A DNA stretch of 64,000 nucleotides from an uncultured Poribacteria bacterium (GTDB taxonomy: Bacteria; Poribacteria; WGA-4E; WGA-3G): the NCBI GenBank assembly GCA_951812525.1, contig OX638316.1, positions 4,998,468-5,062,467 on the forward strand, read 5' to 3'. Below the pieces are notes generated by a model. That model worked only from the letters and a program-made list of their open reading frames with translations. It was not told the DNA's origin and ran no database searches. Shown piece after piece: positions 15,404 to 23,449 of the stretch. Position 1 is the first letter of the stretch; each line of letters opens with the position of its first letter. The position numbers and the translations under genes were made by a program.

Positions 15404-17194
15404 TTAGAGTTCCTCAAGTTCATCTTGTAAAAGTTGTGTTTCGTAAATCCCAGCGTAGATGCCGTTGTGTTCAAGCAGTTGTTCGTGTGTGCCAGTCTCA
15501 GCAATGCTACCGTCATTGAGAACGATAATGTGGTCGGCATTCTTGACCGTAGAGATACGATGTGAAATGAGGATAGTGGTGCGATCCTTCATGATTTCAT
15601 CAAGACGGCTGAGAATGGTGTCCTCGGTCTGTGTATCGACATTCGCGAATGCGTCATCAAGGATAAGAATTTTCGGTTTAATGATAATTGCGCGTGCGAG
15701 TGCGCTCCGTTGGCGTTGTCCGCCTGAGATGGTTATCCCGCGTTCACCAAGAAAGGTTTCCAATCCATCTGGGAACTCTTCAATCTGATCAAGGAGATCG
15801 GCGGTGCGTGCAGCGTCTCTGACTTCCTCATCGTTCGCTGTTTCAAGACCGTAGGTAATGTTATTCCGTAAATAATCAGAGAAGAGAAATGGCTCTTGCT
15901 CGACGAATCCGATATTGGAACGGAGGACTTTCAGAGGTACATCCTGAATATCCACTCCGTCAATAAAGACGGTGCCACGTTCTGCTTGACGGATGCGCGG
16001 AATGAGGTTGACGAGAGTAGACTTGCCCGACCCAGTTCCACCAACAATAGCGAGTGTCATACCGCGTTCAATTTTGAGGTTGATGTCCTTAAGCACAGAG
16101 GTGCCATCAGGGTAAGCAAAATTGAGGTGCTTAAATTCAATCTCACCTTCAATACTATTAATCCCCCATTTCACCTGTTCACCATCGAAGATTTCGGGTT
16201 TTTCGTCAAGGATAGCGTTCATGCGACCCATAGAAGCTGCACCGCGTTCAAAGGTATTAACAATAAAACCGAGGGTGATCATTGGACGGACGAGCATCAT
16301 CAAGTAAGCACTAAAGGCAACGAAATCGCCGAGTGTAATTTTTCCTTCGATCACATGGCTTCCACCCATCCATAGCAGAACAACGCCGCCGATTCCGGGT
16401 AGAAAGCGGAAAAGTGGAAAAAAGAATGCCATCAGTCGGATCTGTTGGTGGTTACGGTCGACAAAATCGTGATTCAATTTCTGAAAGTGATCAACCTCAC
16501 TCGTCTCAAGGGTATATGCCTTGACGACGCGTACACCGGATAAATTCTCCTGTACTTTGGTGTTCAGGATGGAAAACCCCTCTTGAATGGCTTCGTAGCG
16601 GGCATGTAACCGCTTTCCAAGAGAGCGGATTAAGACAGCAAGTATTGGGTAAGGCAGCAATGCAACAAGGGTCAAGGAAGCATCAATTCGCAGCATGATG
16701 ACAAGTGCGAGTCCAAAAAATACGATTGCATCGGCGGTATACATAACGGCACTGCTGAGCACCATTCGAATGGAGTTCAGGTCGCTGGTTGCGCGCGTCA
16801 TCAAATCACCCGTGCGGACATTATCGTAATAGGCGGCGGAAAGTTTTTGGAGATGGAGAAAGAAGTCAGCTCTGAGGTGAAACTCCATCTGCCGTGCGAC
16901 CCCTTGGATAATGCGCCGCTGGCCGAAGCGCAGAATACCCGCAATGAGCGCGACACCAAAAATGAGGAGTGCGAAAAAGAGGATCCGTTCCGGAGATACT
17001 GTAAAGTCTGGCTCTCTGAATGCACGCTCTAATTCATCAAAAACCATCTGGAGGATCTTCGGACTGATGAGGAGTATCCCATTCGTCAGAATCACAAGAC
17101 AGAAGCTGAATGTGATGGCGTATTTATACCGAATGACATATTTCTTGAGACCTAATAGACTACGAATGGTGGGACTCCTTTCCGGCGAGTGCAT
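15404..17194 (-). CDS. ABC exporter half-transporter (degenerate-site partner)
   Basis: 596 residues with the same architecture as its neighbour: transmembrane domain to about 320, Walker A GGTGSGKST, signature ISGGQ, Walker B ILILDDAFANVD and SHRIST. The residue after the Walker B aspartate is Asp in place of the catalytic Glu, the hallmark of the degenerate subunit in heterodimeric exporters (YheI/BmrC/TM287 type). First gene of the pair. Upstream 17195-17350 carries short repeats and no clear promoter on this strand. Confidence 0.9.
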   Translation of the reverse strand: MHSPERSPTIRSLLGLKKYVIRYKYAITFSFCLVILTNGILLISPKILQMVFDELERAFREPDFTVSPERILFFALLIFGVALIAGILRFGQRRIIQGVARQMEFHLRADFFLHLQKLSAAYYDNVRTGDLMTRATSDLNSIRMVLSSAVMYTADAIVFFGLALVIMLRIDASLTLVALLPYPILAVLIRSLGKRLHARYEAIQEGFSILNTKVQENLSGVRVVKAYTLETSEVDHFQKLNHDFVDRNHQQIRLMAFFFPLFRFLPGIGGVVLLWMGGSHVIEGKITLGDFVAFSAYLMMLVRPMITLGFIVNTFERGAASMGRMNAILDEKPEIFDGEQVKWGINSIEGEIEFKHLNFAYPDGTSVLKDINLKIERGMTLAIVGGTGSGKSTLVNLIPRIRQAERGTVFIDGVDIQDVPLKVLRSNIGFVEQEPFLFSDYLRNNITYGLETANDEEVRDAARTADLLDQIEEFPDGLETFLGERGITISGGQRQRSALARAIIIKPKILILDDAFANVDTQTEDTILSRLDEIMKDRTTILISHRISTVKNADHIIVLNDGSIAETGTHEQLLEHNGIYAGIYETQLLQDELEEL

Positions 17195-17261
17195 GTTGCC
17201 GTGGGGTATATACTTTATATTTTGACGTAAATCTTGGATATGTGTTTAGTCAAGTTTTGGA

Positions 17262-17296
17262 GTTGGCTATCAGCTGTCAGCTATCAGCTGTCAGTT
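17262..17296. repeat. GCTATCAGCTGTCAGC tandem repeat
   Basis: Two and a half tandem copies of a TATCAGCTGTCAGC unit. Related degenerate units occur near 1040, 8407, 47337, 58797, 60058 and 63098. Confidence 0.6.
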
Positions 17297-17356
17297 AAAG
17301 AAGTCTCTTGATTTAAAGAGGCTATCTCTTAACGAAAACCGATTTATAAAAAGATA

Positions 17357-17385
17357 TTGACACTATTTCTTCAGAAGTTTATGAT
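17357..17385 (+). promoter_or_regulatory. Sigma70-type promoter of the gnd operon
   Basis: Perfect TTGACA at 17357-17362, 17-bp spacer, TATGAT at 17380-17385, 36 bp upstream of the start codon of the 6-phosphogluconate dehydrogenase. Confidence 0.75.
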
Positions 17386-17421
17386 ATTTGAAACGGATTC
17401 TATTATAGGAGGAAAATAAAT

Positions 17422-18885
17422 TTGGCAGCAGATATTGGACTCATCGGATTAGCAGTGATGGGCGAAAACCTTGCACTAAATATGGAAAGCAAAGGCTTTG
17501 AAGTAGCGGTCTTCAACCGCACCCTCTCACGCGTTGACGCTTTCATAGCAGGTGCTGCAAAAGGGAAAAATATCACTGGGACACACTCCATTACAGAACT
17601 GATTGAGAAACTGGCAAGCCCTCGAAAAATTATCCTAATGGTAAAAGCAGGGGAACCGGTTGATGCGTTTATCGCTCAATTAGCTCCACACCTCTCCACA
17701 GGCGATCTCATTATCGATGGTGGAAACTCGAATTTTAATGACACTGTTCGTCGGCATGCGACATTAGCTGAACAGGGTATCCTGTTTATCGGCACGGGTA
17801 TTTCCGGTGGGGAAGAAGGTGCGTTAAAGGGACCGGCAATGATGCCGGGAGGTTCAGCTGAGGCTTATGCACTCGTGGAATCGATTTTTACAAAGATTGC
17901 GGCTCAGGTAGACGGCACACCGTGCTGTTCGTATATCGGACCGGATGGGGCAGGGCATTATGTCAAGATGGTGCATAACGGCATTGAATACGGTGATATG
18001 CAGCTGATCTGCGAAGCTTATTCGCTAATGAAAGGCATCTTGGGGATGAATGCTAAGGAGATGCACGAGGTCTTCAGTGAGTGGAACGGCGGCGAATTAA
18101 ACTCCTACCTCATTGAGATTACGGCTGACATTTTCACGCAACTCGATAGCAACGGTACACCGTTCGTTGATGTCGTGTTGGATCAAGCCGGACAGAAGGG
18201 TACTGGCAAATGGACGAGTATTTCAGCACTGGACCTCGGTATATCCGCACCGACTATTGCGGAGGCGGTTTTTGCGCGCTGTATCTCTGCGATTAAAAGT
18301 GAACGTGTTGCGGCAGAACAGGTTATCCAAGGACCTTCTGGCACATACGAAGGCGACCGAGATGAAGCACTAAAGGCGATTCATGATGCGCTTTACGCCG
18401 CGAAAATCTGCTCTTATGCTCAAGGCTTCGCCTTAATGCGGGAAGCAAGCGATGAGTTCGGTTGGGATTTGGATCTCGGTAAGATTAGTCTCGGCTGGCG
18501 TGGTGGGTGTATCATTCGTGCGAAATTCCTACATCGGATTGCAGAGGCGTTCGAGCGAACCCCTGACCTACCCAACTTGCTACTTGATTCGTATTTCAGA
18601 GATGTGATTGAAGCAGCTCAACCCAACTGGCGGAGTGTTATTAGTACAGCCACACAGCTTGGGGTTCCTATTCCGGCGTTCAGTTCGGCTTTAGCGTATT
18701 TTGATAGCTACCGCAGCGGCAGGCTCTCTGCGAACCTGATTCAAGCGATGCGCGACTACTTCGGCGCACACACCTACCATAAATTAGATTCAGACGGCAA
18801 CACGATTCTCGGAAAAGACGGGGAACCGACGGTATTCCATACCGAATGGATGCTGGAAGGTCGCCCTGAAGTTACTGTTGATTAA
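17422..18885 (+). CDS. gnd: 6-phosphogluconate dehydrogenase (decarboxylating)
   Basis: 487 residues, full length for the NADP-dependent long form. It converts 6-phosphogluconate to ribulose 5-phosphate and CO2 in the oxidative pentose phosphate pathway. Visible motifs are the dinucleotide-binding GLIGLAVMGENLALN at about 6-20, the FNRT ribose-phosphate contact that favours NADP, the IDGGNSNFNDT signature, GTGISGGEEGA and the catalytic-lysine stretch GHYVKMVHNGIEYGDMQ. Start is TTG at 17422 with AGGAGG at 17407-17412. The HAD gene follows after 9 bp. Confidence 0.96.
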   Translation: MAADIGLIGLAVMGENLALNMESKGFEVAVFNRTLSRVDAFIAGAAKGKNITGTHSITELIEKLASPRKIILMVKAGEPVDAFIAQLAPHLSTGDLIIDGGNSNFNDTVRRHATLAEQGILFIGTGISGGEEGALKGPAMMPGGSAEAYALVESIFTKIAAQVDGTPCCSYIGPDGAGHYVKMVHNGIEYGDMQLICEAYSLMKGILGMNAKEMHEVFSEWNGGELNSYLIEITADIFTQLDSNGTPFVDVVLDQAGQKGTGKWTSISALDLGISAPTIAEAVFARCISAIKSERVAAEQVIQGPSGTYEGDRDEALKAIHDALYAAKICSYAQGFALMREASDEFGWDLDLGKISLGWRGGCIIRAKFLHRIAEAFERTPDLPNLLLDSYFRDVIEAAQPNWRSVISTATQLGVPIPAFSSALAYFDSYRSGRLSANLIQAMRDYFGAHTYHKLDSDGNTILGKDGEPTVFHTEWMLEGRPEVTVD

Positions 18886-18894
18886 GGAGCATTC

Positions 18895-19791
18895 ATGGAT
18901 CACGGACCACAACAAGCACTATACGATTTTGAACCGAAACATGAGTTTTTTGTTGGGATTGATTCAGACGGTTGTGTCTTCAATAGCATGGAGGTTAAGC
19001 ACAACGACTGCTTCAGTGTGAACCTCGTCAAGCATTTCGGTTTAGCATCTATTTCACGGCAGGTTCATCAGGTATGGGATTTTGTGAATCTCTATTCAAC
19101 GACGCGCGGCACGAACCGATTTAAGGCAATTCTACTGACGTGCGATTTCTTACGCGAGATGCCGCTCGTGAAGAACATGGGTGTCGCTGTGCCGGAACTT
19201 CCCTACTTAAGAGAATGGTCTGAAACCGAAACGAAACTTGGGAATCCAGCACTACAAGCGGTAATTGATAACGCAACTGGAGAACGCCGAGACGAACTGA
19301 GTCAAGTAATGGAATGGAGTCTCGGTGTGAATGAGAGTGTCGCAGAGATTGTTTATAATCTACCACCGTTTCCTGGGGTGCGCGAGACGTTGCAACGGCT
19401 TCAGGGCAGAGCAGATGTCATTGTCGTGTCTGCTACACCAGATGAGGCACTCATACGGGAATGGGCGGAACACGAAATTGATACTTATGTTGCAGTGATT
19501 GCCGGGCAGGAGATGGGGACGAAAACGGAACATCTCACGATAACGACGAAAGACAGGTACGCTGAAAACCGTGTCTTGATGCTCGGTGATTCTCCTGGTG
19601 ATCTGAAAGCCGGACGAGACGTGGGAGCTCTGTTCTTTCCTGTCAATCCGGGTTCTGAGGACGCATCGTGGCAACTGTTTCTTGACGAGGCAATGGAAAG
19701 GTTTTTCAACGGACAATATGCCGGTGCTTATGAGTCTGCATTGATTGAGAAATTCCAGGAATTGTTGCCAGCAACGCCTCCGTGGCAGTAA
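18895..19791 (+). CDS. HAD-superfamily hydrolase
   Basis: 298 residues. HAD motif I is FFVGIDSDGCVF at about residues 17-28 (nucleophile Asp and DxD), motif II VVSATP near 180, and motif III/IV MLGDSPGDLKAGRD near 225. A large cap insertion (about 30-150) separates motif I from the Rossmann core. It starts 9 bp after gnd with AAGGAG in the junction, so the two are co-transcribed. A phosphatase acting on a phosphosugar or phosphoglycolate-like compound is plausible, but the substrate is not identifiable. Confidence 0.85.
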   Translation: MDHGPQQALYDFEPKHEFFVGIDSDGCVFNSMEVKHNDCFSVNLVKHFGLASISRQVHQVWDFVNLYSTTRGTNRFKAILLTCDFLREMPLVKNMGVAVPELPYLREWSETETKLGNPALQAVIDNATGERRDELSQVMEWSLGVNESVAEIVYNLPPFPGVRETLQRLQGRADVIVVSATPDEALIREWAEHEIDTYVAVIAGQEMGTKTEHLTITTKDRYAENRVLMLGDSPGDLKAGRDVGALFFPVNPGSEDASWQLFLDEAMERFFNGQYAGAYESALIEKFQELLPATPPWQ

Positions 19792-19899
19792 AAAAGAAGA
19801 TAGGTGGAAAAAGGAGGGAAGTATGGAAAGAGGGCACTTACCTGTTCCATGTTTCCCTCTTCCATCTTGCTAATCACATTATGAAAGGACGGTTAGTTT

Positions 19900-20850
19900 A
19901 TGAAAATTCTACTTCAAAGAGGTCTTGAAGGCGCGCTTCTTGAGAGATTGGAAGGCATCCTTGGCGACGAACACACCTACGTCGTTCCGAGTTCAACGGA
20001 GGAGCTTATCGCAGAGGGTAAAGATGTCGATATTTTTTACGGTTACTGCAGCGAGGACCTCTTCCCACATTTCCCTAACATCAAATGGATCCAATCTTCG
20101 AGTGCCGGTATGGATCGGCACATGTATCCGGCGATCCGCGAGAGCGATGTCATTTTGACGAACGCTGCAGGATTGTATGCAACGCACGTTGCTGACCAAG
20201 CATTCGCGCTCCTGCTCGGATTAGCACGCGGTATCCACGAATCCGTTCGGAACCAGGATAAACACCAATGGGGTGGTGCCAGAACAATGCCGATGATTGA
20301 GATTGATGAGTTCAAAATCGGTATCGTTGGGATGGGTGGTATCGGGATGCAGATGGCGAAGCGCGCGAAAGGGTTCGATATGTACGTTATGGCTGTTGAT
20401 GCTTATCGTACGGATAAACCGGACAATGTTGATGAACTGCTGCCGATGGATCAACTTTCAAATATGATGAGTCAGGTAGATGTTGTTATGATTGCATGTC
20501 CATTAACTGAAGAGACGCGCGGGTTGATTAATAAGGACAACCTATCCGTGATGCAACCGACGGCGTTCTTCATCAACGTCGCCCGTGGTCCGATTGTTAA
20601 CGAGCCTGATCTGATTGAGATTCTGCGAGCTGGAACAATCGCTGCTGTGGGTTTGGATGTGACTGAGGTCGAACCGCTTTCGGAAGATAGTCCGTTGTGG
20701 GATTTTGATAACATTATTATCTCGCCGCACTCTGCGGGTGGTTCACAGCACCGCATGCGTCGCATTACTGAGTTTTTCTTGGATAACTTGGAACGGTATC
20801 TGAAGGGTGAAGAGTTGCGGAATGTTGTGAATAAGCAACTTGGATTTTAG
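19900..20850 (+). CDS. D-isomer-specific 2-hydroxyacid dehydrogenase
   Basis: 316 residues, NAD-dependent, oxidising or forming a D-2-hydroxyacid. The NAD-binding motif is IVGMGGIGMQMAKRAKGF (about 141-158). Catalytic residues fit the family: Arg in NVARGPIVNE, Glu in VTEVEPL and His in ISPHSAGG. A shorter N-terminal catalytic lobe with the SSAGMDR substrate loop precedes it. Separated from the HAD gene by about 110 bp that hold an inverted repeat, so it may be transcribed separately. A strong terminator follows. Confidence 0.9.
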   Translation: MKILLQRGLEGALLERLEGILGDEHTYVVPSSTEELIAEGKDVDIFYGYCSEDLFPHFPNIKWIQSSSAGMDRHMYPAIRESDVILTNAAGLYATHVADQAFALLLGLARGIHESVRNQDKHQWGGARTMPMIEIDEFKIGIVGMGGIGMQMAKRAKGFDMYVMAVDAYRTDKPDNVDELLPMDQLSNMMSQVDVVMIACPLTEETRGLINKDNLSVMQPTAFFINVARGPIVNEPDLIEILRAGTIAAVGLDVTEVEPLSEDSPLWDFDNIIISPHSAGGSQHRMRRITEFFLDNLERYLKGEELRNVVNKQLGF

Positions 20851-20871
20851 TAAGCATATCTCTATTTCTCC

Positions 20872-20908
20872 CAGTGCCTTGATCTTGAGATTGAGGCACT
20901 GTTTTTTT
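20872..20908 (+). terminator. Intrinsic terminator
   Basis: CAGTGCCT at 20872-20879 pairs with AGGCACTG at 20894-20901, followed by seven T. It ends the hydroxyacid dehydrogenase transcript. Confidence 0.85.
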
Positions 20909-20959
20909 ATGTATGAAAGCATGTGGCTTGCTGTAAACAGTGAAAAAAAAATCAATGAA

Positions 20960-21118
20960 TGAATTTAGCGAGATATGCCAAACTCGCTCTTTCCATAGTC
21001 ATCTGTCACAAAGGCGTGAACTATGAGATTACACCGCCCACGGTGTAGGTTGCTCGGATTACGAAACTTGCCATTCATATCCTAGGTTGAACGGGCAGGC
21101 GTTTGTGCCTGCCCTTTT
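20960..21118 (+). ncRNA. Candidate structured small RNA ending in a terminator
   Basis: Four successive hairpins in ~150 nt with no gene: AGCGAG/CTCGCT (20967-20988), CATAGT/ACTATG (20994-21025), TACACCG/CGGTGTA with a CCCA loop (21030-21047), and the terminator GGGCAGGC/GCCTGCCC plus TTTT (21093-21118). A terminator here is unexplained by any coding gene because the upstream gene already ends at 20908. No strong promoter is evident; TTGCTG at 20928 is a weak candidate. No known RNA family is recognised. Confidence 0.4.
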
Positions 21119-21181
21119 CTTCGGAAGTATGCCTTGACTATAGGTGTAATATTCCGCTTCCCCTCCCTTCGACATCAACCT

Positions 21182-21219
21182 CACAATTTTTGCATAATAC
21201 CCCACAATTTTTGCATAAT
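21182..21219. repeat. 17-bp direct repeat with 21-bp period
   Basis: CACAATTTTTGCATAAT occurs at 21182-21198 and again at 21203-21219. Two helical turns separate the copies, and the pair lies about 230 bp upstream of the sigma54 promoter, a plausible place for activator binding. Confidence 0.5.
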
Positions 21220-21425
21220 GTGCTGCCATATTTGCGTCCTGTATAGCAAAACAGAAGGAATACAAACAGATCTCATCCGTTCAGAGCGGTAGTTTCTCAG
21301 AGAACAGCGAATAGCCCACCTATTTGACAAATCCAGTGTAAGTCAGTGCTATAGACGCCTTACGGTGAAAAATATGCGTGGATTCCAGCGGTTTTTTCAC
21401 AAACATTGCGTTTCCTTGAGGATCT

Positions 21426-21441
21426 TGGCACAAAACTTGCT
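21426..21441 (+). promoter_or_regulatory. Sigma54 (RpoN) -24/-12 promoter
   Basis: TTGGCACAAAACTTGCTT contains GG at 21427-21428 and GC at 21439-21440 with exactly 10 bp between, and matches TGGCAC-N5-TTGC. It would give a ~60-nt leader for the ClpB-like gene at 21514. Confidence 0.7.
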
Positions 21442-21513
21442 TCAATTAGTCTCAAAACCATTGTAGGAAATAACCACTCTGTTGTTCGAGTTTCAGTTAA
21501 GAGGTAATAGCCG

Positions 21514-23373
21514 ATGGACTATATGAACGCTTATTACTATGCTGATCTCACCCTGAGAATCATTCACTCTGCATGGAATTTCGCAGACCGTAGGGGAGAT
21601 GAAGTACTGCCTAGAGACTTAATAAGAGCACTCAACAAACACACTGAGGGCGAAGGATTAAACAAATTTGGTAGAGATTTAACCCAAGAAATAAGAAATG
21701 ACAAACAAAGAACAATAAATAAAATAATTGACCCGGTTGTTGGCAGAGATGATGAGATTGAGCAGCTCATCGAAATTCTATGTTGTCGTCGAAAGAATAA
21801 TCCTGTGCTCTTAGGAGAAGCAGGTGTTGGTAAGACAGCAATTGTAGAAGGATTGGCACAGCGAATCGTTGATAAAGAGGTGCCACAGAACCTTACAGAA
21901 AAGAGGCTCATCGCCCTCAATTTGTCTGATGTCGTCGCCGGAACCGAATACCGCGGTCAATTTGAAGAACGGATTAAAACGATTCTAACCGACATTGAAA
22001 AGAAAAAACGAAAAATCATTCTCTTTATTGACGAACTTCATACCATAGTTGGGGCAGGTTCAGCAATCGGTACACTTGATGCTGCTAACATGCTAAAACC
22101 TGCGTTAGCAAGAGGTGATTTGCGATGTATCGGTGCGACGACATTCTATGAATATCGCAAATATATTGAAAAGGACGCTGCTTTAGAACGCCGATTTCAA
22201 CCTCTTCAAGTGGATCCGCCATCTGTTGAAGATACCATTAATATGTTGCACAAGTTAAAGGTCCACTACGAAAACTATCATAAGGTTCAGATTCAGAACA
22301 ATGCCATTAATGCTGCAGCGGAACTATCAGATCGGTATATCTCTGGCCGCTTTCTGCCAGATAAAGCAATTGAATTGATTGATCGAGCATCAGCTCGGGT
22401 AGGGATAAAAACCGACAATAAATCGCATAAACCCCCTAAGGTGAAAGCCGAGGATATCGCTAAAATTGTGGAGAAAATTACAAAAATCCGGGTTAGTCGG
22501 CTTATGGAAAGCGAAAAACAGAAATTGCTAAAGATGGAAACGCGGTTGCGCGAAGAGGTTATTGGGCAGGATGAGGCAGTGGCTGCTATTTCCAATGCCA
22601 TTCGACGAGCCCATGCTGGACTCCGAGACCCGAACCGTCCGATTGGTTCATTTCTCTTCATAGGACCTACTGGTGTTGGGAAAACACACCTCGCGAAGAA
22701 ACTCGCCGAATTTCTATTTGATGATGTCAACGCCATGATTCGCCTTGATATGAGCGAATACGGAGAGAAATATACTGTCTCCCGATTAATTGGTGCGCCG
22801 CCAGGATACATCGGCTACGACGAAGCTGGACAACTGACAGAGGCTGTCAGACGGCACCCTTATTGTGTTATTCTGCTTGACGAGGCTGATAAAGCAGACC
22901 CCAGCGTGCGCAATGTTTTACTCCAAATGCTTGACGACGGAAGAATGACAGACGGACAGGGGCGAACGGTTGATTTCAAGAACACTGTTGTCATCATGAC
23001 TGCCAATAGTATAGGAGCGGGTTTCCCACCAGAATTCCTGAATCGCATTGACAGCCAGATTATCTTCAAACAACTTGGCAATGAAGAATCGAAACAAATC
23101 ATCGCGCTGGAGATAAAGCAGTTGAATTCCCGTTTTGAGAAGAAGAAAATGCAATTCACAGTATCCGAACAGGCGAAAGAGGAATTAGTGAAAGTTGGGT
23201 TTGATAAGAACGAAGGAGCGCGGCATCTTCGGCGAACGCTTGAAAACTGTATTCTTGACAGAGTGGCAACTCAGATATTAGATGGCACATTTAAAGAAGG
23301 TGATACTATTCAAGCTGAGTTTACAGATGGTGCATTTGTTTTTAAAAATGGAGAGCCATCTGATGCAAAGTAG
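21514..23373 (+). CDS. Compact ClpB/Hsp100-like double AAA+ ATPase
   Basis: 619 residues versus about 860 for ClpB. A reduced N-domain (about 1-60) leads into D1: Walker A GEAGVGKT, Walker B ILFIDE, arginine-finger region ALERRF. D2 has GPTGVGKT, VILLDEAD and FLNRID. Between D1 and D2 only about 30 residues are present, so the ClpB coiled-coil M-domain is missing; no IGF/LGF ClpP-binding loop is visible and the segment after TANS in D2 is shortened. It is therefore a disaggregase or unfoldase-like machine without the usual DnaK-coupling arm. Its promoter is of sigma54 type. It stands alone; the next gene is convergent. Confidence 0.9.
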   Translation: MDYMNAYYYADLTLRIIHSAWNFADRRGDEVLPRDLIRALNKHTEGEGLNKFGRDLTQEIRNDKQRTINKIIDPVVGRDDEIEQLIEILCCRRKNNPVLLGEAGVGKTAIVEGLAQRIVDKEVPQNLTEKRLIALNLSDVVAGTEYRGQFEERIKTILTDIEKKKRKIILFIDELHTIVGAGSAIGTLDAANMLKPALARGDLRCIGATTFYEYRKYIEKDAALERRFQPLQVDPPSVEDTINMLHKLKVHYENYHKVQIQNNAINAAAELSDRYISGRFLPDKAIELIDRASARVGIKTDNKSHKPPKVKAEDIAKIVEKITKIRVSRLMESEKQKLLKMETRLREEVIGQDEAVAAISNAIRRAHAGLRDPNRPIGSFLFIGPTGVGKTHLAKKLAEFLFDDVNAMIRLDMSEYGEKYTVSRLIGAPPGYIGYDEAGQLTEAVRRHPYCVILLDEADKADPSVRNVLLQMLDDGRMTDGQGRTVDFKNTVVIMTANSIGAGFPPEFLNRIDSQIIFKQLGNEESKQIIALEIKQLNSRFEKKKMQFTVSEQAKEELVKVGFDKNEGARHLRRTLENCILDRVATQILDGTFKEGDTIQAEFTDGAFVFKNGEPSDAK

Positions 23374-23449
23374 TAGCCTCTTTCAACGTTGCACCTTCCC
23401 CAACCCTAGAACCCAAACAATGGGCTGCGCTGTCAAGCAATAATCCACT

